NCBI RefSeq assembly: GCF_000799565.1
Contig: NZ_JUHB01000001.1
Location: forward strand, 2,979,501 to 3,043,500
Source: Cellulophaga sp. Hel_I_12
GTDB lineage: Bacteria > Bacteroidota > Bacteroidia > Flavobacteriales > Flavobacteriaceae
Direction: 5' to 3'
Length of the DNA: 64,000 nucleotides
Both the position numbers and the translations under genes were made by a program. The notes under the pieces are model-generated. The model had not been told where the DNA came from and did no database searches. It saw only the letters and a list, made by a program, of their open reading frames with translations. Below, piece after piece: positions 16,735 to 25,494 of the stretch (within the stretch, counting starts at the first letter, position 1; every line of letters starts with the position of its first letter).

Positions 16735-17514
16735 ATGGTTTATATTTTAATTTTGGTTGTGATTCTTCTGTTTGCTATTCATTTTTATCGAAAAGCGAAA
16801 CGGAATAGCGTAAAGCCATTTCCAGAGCATTGGGATAAATTATTAATTGATAATGTGCTGTTTTATAGAAATCTATCAAAAGGCAGACAGCTAATTTTTC
16901 AGCGAAAAATGATGCTATTTTTAAGTGAGGTTTATATAGATGGTGTGCAGTTTGAATTGGAAGAATTGGACAAGATTTTAATTGCGGCAAGCGCAGTAAT
17001 CCCTGTTTTTGGTTTTAAAGAATGGCATTACACCAACTTAAGCGGTATCCTTTTATATCCAGATTATTTTAATGAGGATATGCAATTTAGTAGTAAGGAT
17101 AACTCAAGAAATATTGGTGGAATAGTTGGGAATGGACGTTTTGAGAAGCAAATGATTTTATCTAAAAAAGCCTTGTACCACGGCTTTAAAAACACAACCG
17201 ATAAAAGCAATACTGGCATACACGAATTTGTGCACCTTATTGATAAGCTGGATGATAGTACAGATGGAGTTCCAGAGCGATTATTAGAACATCAATATGC
17301 ATTACCTTGGTTGAATTTAATTCATAAGGAAATGGAAGCCATAAACGACAACCATTCTGATATCCGAAAATATGGAGGTACAAATCAAGCTGAATTTTTT
17401 GCAGTAGCTTCAGAATATTTCTTCGAGCGTCCAGACTTACTCAAAAAGAAACATCCTGACCTATATAAAATGTTGGTAAAATGTTTCAATCAAAAATTAG
17501 CGGATCCAATTTAA
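16735..17514 (+). CDS. MtfA-like zinc-dependent peptidase
   Basis: 259 residues. An N-terminal hydrophobic anchor (LILVVILLFAIHFY) is followed by the MtfA (DgsA anti-repressor, M90) domain. The zinc motif is HEFVHLID (His163, Glu164, His167), with a downstream glutamate in AEFFAVASEYFFE as the third ligand region. FGFKEWHYTNLSGILLYPDYF corresponds to the conserved substrate-cleft strand. In enterobacteria MtfA acts on the Mlc regulator, which is not expected here, so the substrate is unknown. The gene starts 14 nt after the HMA chaperone and ends at a strong bidirectional terminator facing the integrase. Confidence 0.85.
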   Translation: MVYILILVVILLFAIHFYRKAKRNSVKPFPEHWDKLLIDNVLFYRNLSKGRQLIFQRKMMLFLSEVYIDGVQFELEELDKILIAASAVIPVFGFKEWHYTNLSGILLYPDYFNEDMQFSSKDNSRNIGGIVGNGRFEKQMILSKKALYHGFKNTTDKSNTGIHEFVHLIDKLDDSTDGVPERLLEHQYALPWLNLIHKEMEAINDNHSDIRKYGGTNQAEFFAVASEYFFERPDLLKKKHPDLYKMLVKCFNQKLADPI

Positions 17515-17565
17515 ATTTAATTCCTATTTAGGAAAGACTAAATTTTTTTATTGGAAAAGATAAAG

Positions 17566-17624
17566 AGCGGATATTTTGTTGTTACAGATAGGTTTAGCAT
17601 ATTCAAAATATCCGCTAATTGATT
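17566..17624. terminator. Bidirectional terminator between the mtfA-like gene and the integrase
   Basis: AGCGGATATTTTG (17566-17578) and CAAAATATCCGCT (17604-17616) form a perfect 13-bp stem around a 25-nt loop, followed by AATTGATTTTTTTA. The genes on both sides converge on it. The long loop is unusual for a simple terminator, so a second role as a recombinase-related inverted repeat is possible. Confidence 0.65.
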
Positions 17625-17635
17625 TTTTTATTCCT

Positions 17636-18850
17636 TCAAAAATTTACCACACTATCTAATGCGTCATCCGCATCTCTATGCATAAAGTTAGATTGATAAT
17701 TTATTGTAGTGGTAATCGATGAATGTCTGTATAATTTTTGGAGCATATTAATTGGGATTTTATCTTCCGATATATTCCCAAATGTATGTCTAGCAATATG
17801 CATAGTTACCTTTTTTGATATTTTGGCTTTATCAGCTACTGTTACCAAATATTTATTGAATTTCTTATTGGCGGTTTTTGTTTTAGCATAAACATCTTTA
17901 GCATCTTTTAAATCGGCTTTTTTCATTTCAGGAAATATAAAGTCCTCATCGCTCTGCTTGTCATTTATGTAATCTTTCAAAATTGGAAAAACTTTATCTG
18001 GAATTTTTAGGGATAATAGTTTTGAATTCTTGTTCATTCGATAGTGAAGTCTATTATCAAAAATGTCGTTCCAACGAATTTTTAATATATCAGCTACACG
18101 GATGCCAGCAAAGTAAAAACTGAAAAGCCAGAGATTTCGGGCGTGAGTTTCATTCTTGTTAAGGTTTTCAACTGACTCTAGCTCTATGACTTCATTTCGA
18201 GTAAGACCTATCTTTTCAGTTTCAGGGAACTTAATCCGTATTTTATCTGAACCGAATGGGTAAAGTTTTCTATCTACGATACCCAATTTAATGGCTCTGT
18301 TATAGATAGTTCTAATCACAATAAGATTATTTACTATCGACCTTTCTGATAGGTTGTGTTTTTTACGGAGGTAGGTTTTAAATTTCTTTAAAAAATTTTC
18401 ATCAATTTCTTGAAAGGTAAGCTGCTTTGATGTGGTAAATTTTAAAACGTGATTAATTCTTGCTTTATCTGTTGAAAGCCTAGACAGCTTTTCATTTGCC
18501 TTTAAATCATCAAGAAAATCTTGTGCTACTTCGAAAAAAGTAACTGATTCCGAAGAAGCATAAAGTTTCTCTTTTATTTGATTGGCCGATATATCCTTTT
18601 TGCTCGATTGCAAATCAATCAGCATCTTATTCGCCTCAGACAGTTTAGTACTAAGCAAACCATTTAACCTATCTGAGTAAGGGTGTGATTTTCTAACTCT
18701 AATATTTTTCCCATCCCAATCATTAGGATCAATATTATGACCTATATAATGATAATTTGAGCGACGGTTTTTAGTAATACGAATACAAAGAGGACAATGC
18801 CCTTCTTTATTAGGCTTTTTCCGAAGTACTATTTTTGCATTTGATGACAT
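17636..18850 (-). CDS. Tyrosine site-specific integrase (Bacteroidota type)
   Basis: 404 residues. An N-terminal arm-DNA-binding region (about 5-90, IVLRKKPNKEGHCPLCIRI) is followed by a core-binding SAM-like domain (about 100-195). The catalytic domain has Arg251 (GIRVADILKIRW), His351/Arg354 (HIARHTFG), His376 (YRHSS) and Tyr385 (TTINYQ), the full tyrosine-recombinase set. Length and layout match integrases of Bacteroidota conjugative and genomic islands. It points away from the tRNA-Leu fragment at 19006-19058, and its start lies about 150 bp from it, the usual int-att arrangement. It probably catalyses integration at the tRNA 3' end. No excisionase is recognised nearby. Confidence 0.93.
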   Translation of the reverse strand: MSSNAKIVLRKKPNKEGHCPLCIRITKNRRSNYHYIGHNIDPNDWDGKNIRVRKSHPYSDRLNGLLSTKLSEANKMLIDLQSSKKDISANQIKEKLYASSESVTFFEVAQDFLDDLKANEKLSRLSTDKARINHVLKFTTSKQLTFQEIDENFLKKFKTYLRKKHNLSERSIVNNLIVIRTIYNRAIKLGIVDRKLYPFGSDKIRIKFPETEKIGLTRNEVIELESVENLNKNETHARNLWLFSFYFAGIRVADILKIRWNDIFDNRLHYRMNKNSKLLSLKIPDKVFPILKDYINDKQSDEDFIFPEMKKADLKDAKDVYAKTKTANKKFNKYLVTVADKAKISKKVTMHIARHTFGNISEDKIPINMLQKLYRHSSITTTINYQSNFMHRDADDALDSVVNF

Positions 18851-19005
18851 ATCTTAAATATTAGGATATAAAGATAATCATTTTTGGTACAACATAGGTA
18901 CAACAAATTATGATTTTAAACGATATCAATTAATATTATATAAAATTAAATATATGCTAATCAGTTGATTATAATATAACTTATGGAAATTTGGCGGTAA
19001 ATACG

Positions 19006-19058
19006 CTGGATTCAAAATCCAGTTCTTCGGAGTGTGGGTTCGATTCCCACCTTGAGTA
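19006..19058 (+). other. 3' part of a tRNA-Leu(CAA) gene; putative attachment site (island right end)
   Basis: The anticodon arm CTGGA-TTCAAAA-TCCAG (19006-19022, anticodon CAA at 19013-19015), a variable region, the T-arm GTGGG-TTCGATT-CCCAC (19034-19050) and the 3' acceptor strand CTTGAGT plus A (19051-19058) are intact. The 5' side is not: the D-arm is shortened and there is no ACTCAAG to pair with the acceptor. It is therefore a remnant and not a working tRNA. Next to a tyrosine integrase this is the expected 3' tRNA fragment of an integration site. A degenerate tRNA-like stretch continues weakly to about 18991. Confidence 0.75.
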
Positions 19059-19060
19059 CT

Positions 19061-19098
19061 AAAAACCCTGTTAATCTTTTGATTTTCAGGTTTTTTTT
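19061..19098 (+). terminator. Likely terminator of the original tRNA-Leu transcript
   Basis: AAAAACCCTG and CAGGTTTTTTTT flank a 16-nt loop; they pair with one bulged C and end in eight T residues. It sits 3 nt after the tRNA fragment, where a tRNA terminator would be, suggesting that the sequence to the right is the original chromosomal flank. Confidence 0.5.
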
Positions 19099-19253
19099 AT
19101 TCTTTTTGAGAGTATTTTCTTCTGATACTTCGCTGACTACGCCACATCTTTTGAATTATAGGATTTGAAACAGCAATTCCACGTTCATCTCGGAAAACCA
19201 TTGAATTGTATTTGTTTTATGTGATACATTTTATTTTGAATTATCTTAGTGGC

Positions 19254-20183
19254 ATGAATGTACAGTCAGAATTAGACAAAGCTACCTTATTTCAAAACTT
19301 AGAATTATTGGCAAGCCAAGTGGTTGAGGGTTTTATTAGTGGCATCCACAAAAGTCCGTTTCATGGCTTTTCTGCAGAATTTGCGGAACATAAAATCTAT
19401 AACAACGGCGAAAGCACGAAGCATATAGACTGGAAACTTTTTGCGAAAACCGATAAGTTGTACACGAAGCGTTACGAAGAAGAAACGAATTTACGATGTC
19501 ACATGATTTTAGACAATTCGTCTTCTATGTACTATCCTGAAATCAAAAAACTAGACATTAGCCATTTAAACAAAATAGGTTTTGGTGTTTTAGCGATTGC
19601 TGCCCTTATGCATATTTTAAAAAAGCAAAGAGATGCTGTTGGTTTAAGTATTTATGCGGATAAAGACACATTTTATACTTCAGAAAAAAGTAGTGAGCGC
19701 CACCATCAAATGTTGCTAGCCAAATTAAATGAGGTTTGTAATGCGGTAAGAGGGGCATCAGAAACCAAAACCTATACCTATTTACATTTAATTGCAGAAA
19801 AGCTAAAACGGAGAAGCCTATTATTCTTGTTTAGCGATATGTTTCAAACCGAAACAGAAGATGCCCAATTATTTGAGGCACTGCGCCATTTAAAATACAA
19901 CAAACATGAAGTAGTTTTATTTCATTTACTTGATCATCAAAAAGAGGTAGCTTTTGAATTTGAAAACACGCCAAAGCGCTTTGTAGATGTTGAAACGGGG
20001 ATGTCTATAGATTTGTATGCCGAAAATATTCAAAAAGCCTATCAGCAAAAAATAAGCGAATATATACAGCAACTAAAGCTAAAATGTGCACAGTATAAAA
20101 TTAAATATGTGCCTGTTGATATTAATGGCGATTTTTCTACCATATTGAATACCTACATCAGCGAAAGGAAAAACTTCTTATAG
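19254..20183 (+). CDS. DUF58 (vWA-like) domain-containing protein
   Basis: About 309 residues from ATG 19254 (MNVQSELDKATLF). An upstream TTG at 19206 adds an unlikely hydrophobic leader. The DUF58 signature GESTKHIDWKLFAKTDKLYTKRYEEE is followed by DNSSSMYYP, a DxSxS metal-ion-adhesion-like motif of the von Willebrand A fold. No transmembrane helix is present, so it is cytoplasmic. DUF58 proteins usually sit beside a MoxR AAA+ ATPase and Bat membrane proteins and act as chaperones in envelope or metal-insertion processes. Here no MoxR gene is adjacent: upstream is the island junction and downstream is tRNA-Asp. The partner genes must be elsewhere or were separated. Confidence 0.88.
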   Translation: MNVQSELDKATLFQNLELLASQVVEGFISGIHKSPFHGFSAEFAEHKIYNNGESTKHIDWKLFAKTDKLYTKRYEEETNLRCHMILDNSSSMYYPEIKKLDISHLNKIGFGVLAIAALMHILKKQRDAVGLSIYADKDTFYTSEKSSERHHQMLLAKLNEVCNAVRGASETKTYTYLHLIAEKLKRRSLLFLFSDMFQTETEDAQLFEALRHLKYNKHEVVLFHLLDHQKEVAFEFENTPKRFVDVETGMSIDLYAENIQKAYQQKISEYIQQLKLKCAQYKIKYVPVDINGDFSTILNTYISERKNFL

Positions 20184-20379
20184 GCTTAACCTTTAATACC
20201 TATACTCTTAGTGATTACAGGATGTATAAAAATGAAAAATGAAGTTTTTATGTATTAGGATCATAAAAATTATAAACTGAATAAGGTATGTAAGTCATTG
20301 ATTAGTAGCGCTAATTTTAGGTTTAATCCTAGCCCTGCTATTTTTTTTTCATTAAAAAGTATTTTTTTAATGAAATTTG

Positions 20380-20410
20380 TTTGCGAAATTAAATAAGCGA
20401 TGTATATTTG
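20380..20410 (+). promoter_or_regulatory. Bacteroidota-type promoter of tRNA-Asp
   Basis: TTTG at 20380-20383 and TATATTTG at 20403-20410 are separated by exactly 19 nt, matching the Bacteroidota sigma consensus TTTG-N19-TAnnTTTG. The tRNA starts 17 nt further on. Confidence 0.8.
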
Positions 20411-20427
20411 CAACCGCTTAAAGCAAC

Positions 20428-20501
20428 GGTTCGGTAGTTCAGTTGGTTAGAATACCTGCCTGTCACGCAGGGGGTCGCGGGTTCGAGTCCCGTCCGGACC
20501 G
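20428..20501 (+). tRNA. tRNA-Asp (GTC)
   Basis: A complete 74-nt cloverleaf without encoded CCA. The acceptor arms GGTTCGG and CCGGACC pair over 7 bp with one G.U, and the discriminator is G as expected for Asp. Anticodon GTC lies at 20462-20464 in the loop CTGTCAC. The T-loop TTCGAGT lies within GCGGG-TTCGAGT-CCCGT. A consensus promoter lies upstream and a hairpin terminator follows. Confidence 0.95.
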
Positions 20502-20508
20502 CTAAAAG

Positions 20509-20534
20509 GCTTCAACGTAAAGTTGAAGCTTTTT
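20509..20534 (+). terminator. Terminator of tRNA-Asp
   Basis: GCTTCAAC (20509-20516) pairs with GTTGAAGC (20522-20529) around a 5-nt loop, followed by TTTTT. Confidence 0.8.
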
Positions 20535-20629
20535 CGGTTTATATAGTTTCGTTAAGAAATATGGTAAGGGCTAGAAGTTTATCCTGAGCGAAGCTAAGGG
20601 AGTCAGGTTCGGCTCGTCAAATAATTTTA

Positions 20630-20668
20630 AATCCTTGTAAATCATATATTTACGAGGATTTTTTATTT
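20630..20668 (+). terminator. Hairpin with T-tract
   Basis: AATCCTTGTAAAT (20630-20642) and ATTTACGAGGATT (20648-20660) form a 13-bp stem with one G.U around a 5-nt loop, followed by TTTTATTTTT. Just before it lies a TCCTGAGCGAAGCTAAGG word (from about 20582) resembling the short dispersed repeat found in many Bacteroidota genomes. No gene directly precedes it on the + strand except tRNA-Asp, so it may close a longer read-through transcript or serve the opposite strand. Confidence 0.5.
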
Positions 20669-20703
20669 TTAGGGAACAAATAGAAGAGGTGGTAAACTCT
20701 CTT

Positions 20704-20812
20704 TTATTCATCATAACCTGAAGTGCTTACCCGATGTATAAATTTTTCAATATTTTCTTTAAGTGCTTTATTCATTTCTTGCCTTGTTGAGCGCCCTTTG
20801 TTTTTCTTGATC
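20704..20812 (-). pseudogene. Possible C-terminal gene remnant
   Basis: On the minus strand, a frame ending at TAA 20704-20706 reads RIKKNKGRSTRQEMN then KALKENIEKFIHRVSTSGYDE. The adjacent frame just upstream reads KTIDDLALERKP before a stop, as though one frameshift split a short charged protein. There is no start codon or promoter. The rest of the 20536-20966 stretch shows only the hairpin at 20630. I do not recognise the family, and chance cannot be excluded. Confidence 0.22.
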
Positions 20813-20966
20813 CTAAGGTTTACGTTCAAGTGCCAAATCATCAATAGTTTTATTATTGCTTATATTGTTATATCTTTTAGTATTGTTTATTGACCGTGTA
20901 TTGATTTTGAAAAACCCAAAGCCTGTAAACTATTCGTAAGTAAACAAAACAAAATTTAGTACCTCT

Positions 20967-23900
20967 ATGGAGAAAAAATTATCGGAGTTGAACAAAGCCT
21001 ATCAAATTATGGATACTGCATCCGAAGTTGATTATGACGAGATCACTAAACTGGCCTCCGTAATTTGTGATTGTCCTATGTCATTGATCACTTTTTTTAA
21101 TGAAGAAAAACAATTCTTTAAATCTCATTTCGGAATTGATGCCATAGAAACACCTATTGCTGATTCTTTTTGCAAATATGTCATTGAAGGGGGAGATGAG
21201 CCTATGATTGTCAATAATGCTAACGACGATATGCGATTCAACCAAAATCCGCTAGTTGTAGGGGATCCAAACATTGTTTTTTATGCGGGCTACCCCATTA
21301 AAAACTATGAGGGTATTGCATTTGCGTCTATTTGTGTGGTCGACAAAAAATCAAAGGATCTTACACTTCAACAAAAGGAAGCTTTAAAAGCATTAGCACA
21401 TCAGGTCGAGCAGCTTTTAGAACTACGCAGGAGCAAAATTGAGTTGGAAAAGAAGAATTTGACCATAAGTACTAAAAATACAACTTTAGAAAATATTATT
21501 GAGGGAACAGATGCCGGAACTTGGGAATGGGACGTTCCGTCAGGCATTATTCTTCTAAATAAAAAATGGTTTCAACTGCTGGGTTATGAAGATCATAATC
21601 ACGAAGCGATGACCATTGAAAAATGGAAAAAATTAGTGTTTTTAGAAGATCTAGATCGGTTTGAAAGAGGTTTAGCTGATTGTTTGAGTGAGCGCGCTGG
21701 GACATTTAATTTAAAATACCGCATAAAAGATGCAAATGCTAACTTTATTTGGGTAGAAAATAGAGCAAAAGTTACGATACGATCAAGTGACGGCAGCCCC
21801 ATTAAAGTATTTGGTATTCAATTAAATATTCACAAAGAGAAAGTATTTGAAGATCAATTTGTAACTATCGCAGATAGTATTCCTGGGGCGGTTTTTAGGT
21901 ATGAATTAGCTAACGACGGCAGCGATGATTTAACCTACGTAAGTCAAGGGTTTCTAGATTTGTGGGGAATCTCAGCGGAAGAAGCTATGGAAGATAATAG
22001 TCGTATTTGGAGTTTAATTTTAGAAGAGGATTTCCCAAAAGTTCAAAAATCTATAGAAGAATCTGCCCAACATATGACGAATTGGGTATCCGAATGGAGG
22101 ATAAAACAACCCAATGGTGCTATGAAATGGCATAAGGGAATTGGGAAACCTTCTAAAAACCCAGACGGAAGTACGTATTGGGACTCTATTATTTTAGATA
22201 TCACCGAGGAAAAGAAAATTTCTGAGAGCTTATTAAAAAGAAATGAATTTATTGAAGTAATCTTGGAGAATTTGCCAATCGGTATTGCCGTAAATGATAT
22301 AAGCACTGGTCAAGCGAGTATTGTTAATCAAAAATTTTCAGAAATATACGGATGGAGTTCAAAGGATCTTACTGATGTTAATACATTTTTTGAAAAGATT
22401 CATTCCGATGACGCTAGGAAAAAAGAGATGAAGAAAAATTTCTTGGCAGACGTACAAAGTGGAGTTTCGGAAAGAATGTCTTGGAAGCGCAGGGAGATTG
22501 TACAGGAAAGCGGGGAGAAAAGAATCATAGACGCCAAAAACATTCCTTTATATTCCCAAAATATTATGATTTCAACCGTGTTAGACCATACGGAACTGTA
22601 TACCAATCAGAATAGATTAAAAGAATTAAATGAACGCTTTAGATTTGCAACAAAAGCAACTTCTGATACCATATGGGATTATGACCTCATAAAAAATGAA
22701 TTGTATTGGGGCGAAAACTATGAGCTTAATTTTGGAAGTAGGCCTTCAGAAGATCTTTCTCAAAATATTACTATTTGGGAAGAAAAAATACATCCCGAAG
22801 ATAGGGATAGAGTAACCGAAAGTCTTAATAGTTTTATAGGGAGTTTAGAGACTAACTGGATTTGTAATTATAGATTTAAAAAACAGGATGGAACCTATTT
22901 AGAGATATTGGATAAAGGCTTTATTGTAAGAGATAGTGACGAGAAAGGTACCCGGATGATTGGCGCTATGCAAGATATCACGGATCAAAAAGTAAGAGAA
23001 CAACAATTAAAATTATTTGAATCTGTCATTAATCATTCTGCCGATCCAATCATCATTACTGAGGCAGAGCCCTTGGATTATCCCAATGGTCCAAAAATAA
23101 TTTATGTAAACGATTCCTTTGAAAAATTAACTGGATTTAAGGAAGAAGAAGTATTAGGGAAAACACCTCGTATTTTACAGGGAGTACGTTCAAGTCCAGA
23201 AACTCTAAAACGAATCGGAACAGATTTAAGGTCTTGGAATACGGTCGATGAAGACATCCTAAATTACACCAAAGATGGTAAAGAATTTTGGGTAAACCTT
23301 TCCATTGCGCCAGTTCGAAATGAGAAGGGCTATTGTACGCATTGGATATCTGTTCAAAAAGATATTACTCAGAAGAAGAATTTAGCCCTCTTTAAAGAGG
23401 TTTTAAGGAATATTTCTAATGTTTTCAGTAAAGAACTTAATTTCAATGATTCTTTAAGCGAGGTATCAAACCTTTTAATGAACCATTACAAGTCTGACCT
23501 TGTGGAGGTTTGGTTGCTAAATGTAAATAGAGATAAAATTTATTTGGCTGCAAATCAAGCGCAAGATTCAAAGTTTGCAGGCTTTACAAAGAACGGCTAT
23601 AACTTAAAAGGTTTTAAAAAAGGGGAGGGATTACCCGGCCTTACATGGGAAAGTGAGTCAAAACAACATTGGCAATACAATCAAGATAATAAAAATTTTG
23701 TACGTGTTGAGATTGCTAAAAATTTAGGCTTGAAAAGTGCTGATAGTTTACCATTAATTTATAACGGAGAAATTATTGGAACCTTAATTTTGGGTAAAAG
23801 TTCTTTAGATCCCAATTACTTAGAGCAAGTTACGGACAATATTGCCGAATTAGGTGAATTTTTAGGGGTTGAATTGTCAAGAAAACGTTTAGAAGTCGAG

Positions 23901-25364
23901 TTAGATCAATTGATAAATTATGCGCCTGGCTATATTTGTAGTTTAGACGATAAAGGATGTTTAAAAAGGGTCAATGTGGCCTTTTATGAATTTTTTGATA
24001 TTGAACCTATAGATTTATTTAAAATTAATTTCAAAGATCTTGTACACCCGGCAGATAGTCATTTGGTAGATGAAATTTTAAATGATATTGATGCACCCAG
24101 AAAGTCAATAGAAATGAGGTCGTTGACGAAGGATAAAAAAACCGTATGGTTTTCGTGGAGTTTTAATCCGGGAATAGAAGATGATACTTTTTATGTGGTT
24201 GGTAGCGATATTACAAAAGCAAAGGAAACTTTGGAACAAATAAAATATTCAAATGAGCGCTTTTTGAAAATTTCCAAAGCAACCCAAGATGCTATATGGG
24301 AGTGGGATATTTTAAAAAACACTTTATTTTGGGGTGATGGTTTTAAAGATCGTTTTGGACAAAATATAGCAGAAAAAGAATTGAATTTAGAAACATGGTC
24401 CTTACTGGTCCACCCAAAAGATCGCCAGGCTTTTTTTGATAAAATTACAGATTCGCTTAAAGATAGAAACGCCTCATTTTTTAAAAATGAATATAGGTTT
24501 AAAAAAAATAATGGCAAGTACGCTTATGTCATTGATAGTGCCTATATCATAAGAGGAAATAGAGGGGAGCCTATTAAATTAGTAGGAGCCATTCAGGATA
24601 TTACCAATCAAAAAAAATATGAAAAATCTTTAAAGCGCTTAAACAATGAATTAACCCTAAAGGCTAAATTATTAGAAACTTCAAATACAGAACTGGAACA
24701 ATTTGCTTACGTCGCTTCTCATGACCTTCAGGAACCGCTTAGAATGATAACTAGTTTTCTGTCCCTACTTGAAAAAAGATATTCTGATAGGTTAGATGAA
24801 AAAGGCAAACAATTCATTTCTTTTGCCGTGGACGGTGCCACAAGAATGAGACAAATTATTTTAGAGCTACTGGATTACTCCAGAGTGGGTAACTTATTAG
24901 AAAATTTACAAGAAATAGATATTGAGGCCTTGATAAAAGAAGTAAGTATTTTACATAAAAAGCAGATTCAAGATAGCGCGGCTCTAATTACGACTAGTAA
25001 TTTACCCGTAATTAACGCCATAAAATCACCAATTAGACAAATTTTTCTAAACCTGATTAGCAATAGTATAAAATATTGCGATGCTCAGACAACGCCGAGA
25101 ATTCATATTTCATGCACAGAAGAAAAGCACTTTTGGAAATTTTCGGTGAAAGACAACGGAATAGGTATTGACTCCTTATATTTTGAAAAGATTTTTATTA
25201 TTTTTCAAAGGCTACACAATAGAGATCAATATTCTGGAACAGGAATGGGCTTGGCAATTACCAAGAAAATTGTAGAAAGTATGGGTGGTAGCATTTGGTT
25301 AACTTCTGAGGAGGGCAAAGGAAGTACTTTTTATTTTACACTAAAAAAGAACAGAAATGAATAA
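20967..25364 (+). CDS. Giant hybrid-sensor-type histidine kinase with GAF and multiple PAS domains
   Basis: 1465 residues without transmembrane helices, so it is a cytoplasmic sensor. An N-terminal GAF (about 15-150) is followed by a series of PAS/PAC units whose ends are marked by LDITEEKK, QDITDQK, QKDITQKK and QDITNQKK. A second GAF-like block lies at about 800-960, and two more PAS units follow. The HisKA box is ASHDLQEPLRM (His1252), and the ATPase has N-box LISNSIKY, G1 DNGIGID and G2 GTGMGLAI. One PAS (about 660-785) has GKTPRILQG, LOV-like but without the flavin-binding Cys. No receiver domain is attached. The REC-PAS-DHp gene 130 bp downstream is the nearest candidate partner. The signal is unknown. 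Confidence 0.92.
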   Translation: MEKKLSELNKAYQIMDTASEVDYDEITKLASVICDCPMSLITFFNEEKQFFKSHFGIDAIETPIADSFCKYVIEGGDEPMIVNNANDDMRFNQNPLVVGDPNIVFYAGYPIKNYEGIAFASICVVDKKSKDLTLQQKEALKALAHQVEQLLELRRSKIELEKKNLTISTKNTTLENIIEGTDAGTWEWDVPSGIILLNKKWFQLLGYEDHNHEAMTIEKWKKLVFLEDLDRFERGLADCLSERAGTFNLKYRIKDANANFIWVENRAKVTIRSSDGSPIKVFGIQLNIHKEKVFEDQFVTIADSIPGAVFRYELANDGSDDLTYVSQGFLDLWGISAEEAMEDNSRIWSLILEEDFPKVQKSIEESAQHMTNWVSEWRIKQPNGAMKWHKGIGKPSKNPDGSTYWDSIILDITEEKKISESLLKRNEFIEVILENLPIGIAVNDISTGQASIVNQKFSEIYGWSSKDLTDVNTFFEKIHSDDARKKEMKKNFLADVQSGVSERMSWKRREIVQESGEKRIIDAKNIPLYSQNIMISTVLDHTELYTNQNRLKELNERFRFATKATSDTIWDYDLIKNELYWGENYELNFGSRPSEDLSQNITIWEEKIHPEDRDRVTESLNSFIGSLETNWICNYRFKKQDGTYLEILDKGFIVRDSDEKGTRMIGAMQDITDQKVREQQLKLFESVINHSADPIIITEAEPLDYPNGPKIIYVNDSFEKLTGFKEEEVLGKTPRILQGVRSSPETLKRIGTDLRSWNTVDEDILNYTKDGKEFWVNLSIAPVRNEKGYCTHWISVQKDITQKKNLALFKEVLRNISNVFSKELNFNDSLSEVSNLLMNHYKSDLVEVWLLNVNRDKIYLAANQAQDSKFAGFTKNGYNLKGFKKGEGLPGLTWESESKQHWQYNQDNKNFVRVEIAKNLGLKSADSLPLIYNGEIIGTLILGKSSLDPNYLEQVTDNIAELGEFLGVELSRKRLEVELDQLINYAPGYICSLDDKGCLKRVNVAFYEFFDIEPIDLFKINFKDLVHPADSHLVDEILNDIDAPRKSIEMRSLTKDKKTVWFSWSFNPGIEDDTFYVVGSDITKAKETLEQIKYSNERFLKISKATQDAIWEWDILKNTLFWGDGFKDRFGQNIAEKELNLETWSLLVHPKDRQAFFDKITDSLKDRNASFFKNEYRFKKNNGKYAYVIDSAYIIRGNRGEPIKLVGAIQDITNQKKYEKSLKRLNNELTLKAKLLETSNTELEQFAYVASHDLQEPLRMITSFLSLLEKRYSDRLDEKGKQFISFAVDGATRMRQIILELLDYSRVGNLLENLQEIDIEALIKEVSILHKKQIQDSAALITTSNLPVINAIKSPIRQIFLNLISNSIKYCDAQTTPRIHISCTEEKHFWKFSVKDNGIGIDSLYFEKIFIIFQRLHNRDQYSGTGMGLAITKKIVESMGGSIWLTSEEGKGSTFYFTLKKNRNE

Positions 25365-25494
25365 AATATGTAAGCGGTGCCCTACTAATGTTGCTATGGT
25401 AAGGGCGATGAATGGAACAACCTTTATGTATACCGTGACAAGTAGTAGGCAATTTTGAGTTTATATCCTTAAATTACCAGAAAAATTGGGTCAT

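Larger units (their letters stand above)
1..19058. mobile_element. Right part of a copper/metal-resistance genomic island integrated at tRNA-Leu(CAA)
   Basis: A continuous run of metal-handling genes ends at a tyrosine integrase (17636-18850). Immediately beyond lies the 3' half of a tRNA-Leu gene (19006-19058) without a matching 5' half. Elements that insert into the 3' end of a tRNA leave an intact tRNA at one end and a 3' fragment at the other. The fragment's orientation puts the element to its left, so the intact tRNA should lie upstream of the window. No conjugation or replication genes are visible here, so whether this is an ICE, an integrative mobilisable element or a dead island is unknown. 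The left border is not seen. The integrase and tRNA fragment are observed; the island boundary is inferred. Confidence 0.6.

Noticed and set aside
18991..19058. Functional tRNA-Leu gene
   Set aside because: The 5' acceptor strand and a normal D-arm are missing, so a cloverleaf cannot form; treated as an attachment-site remnant.
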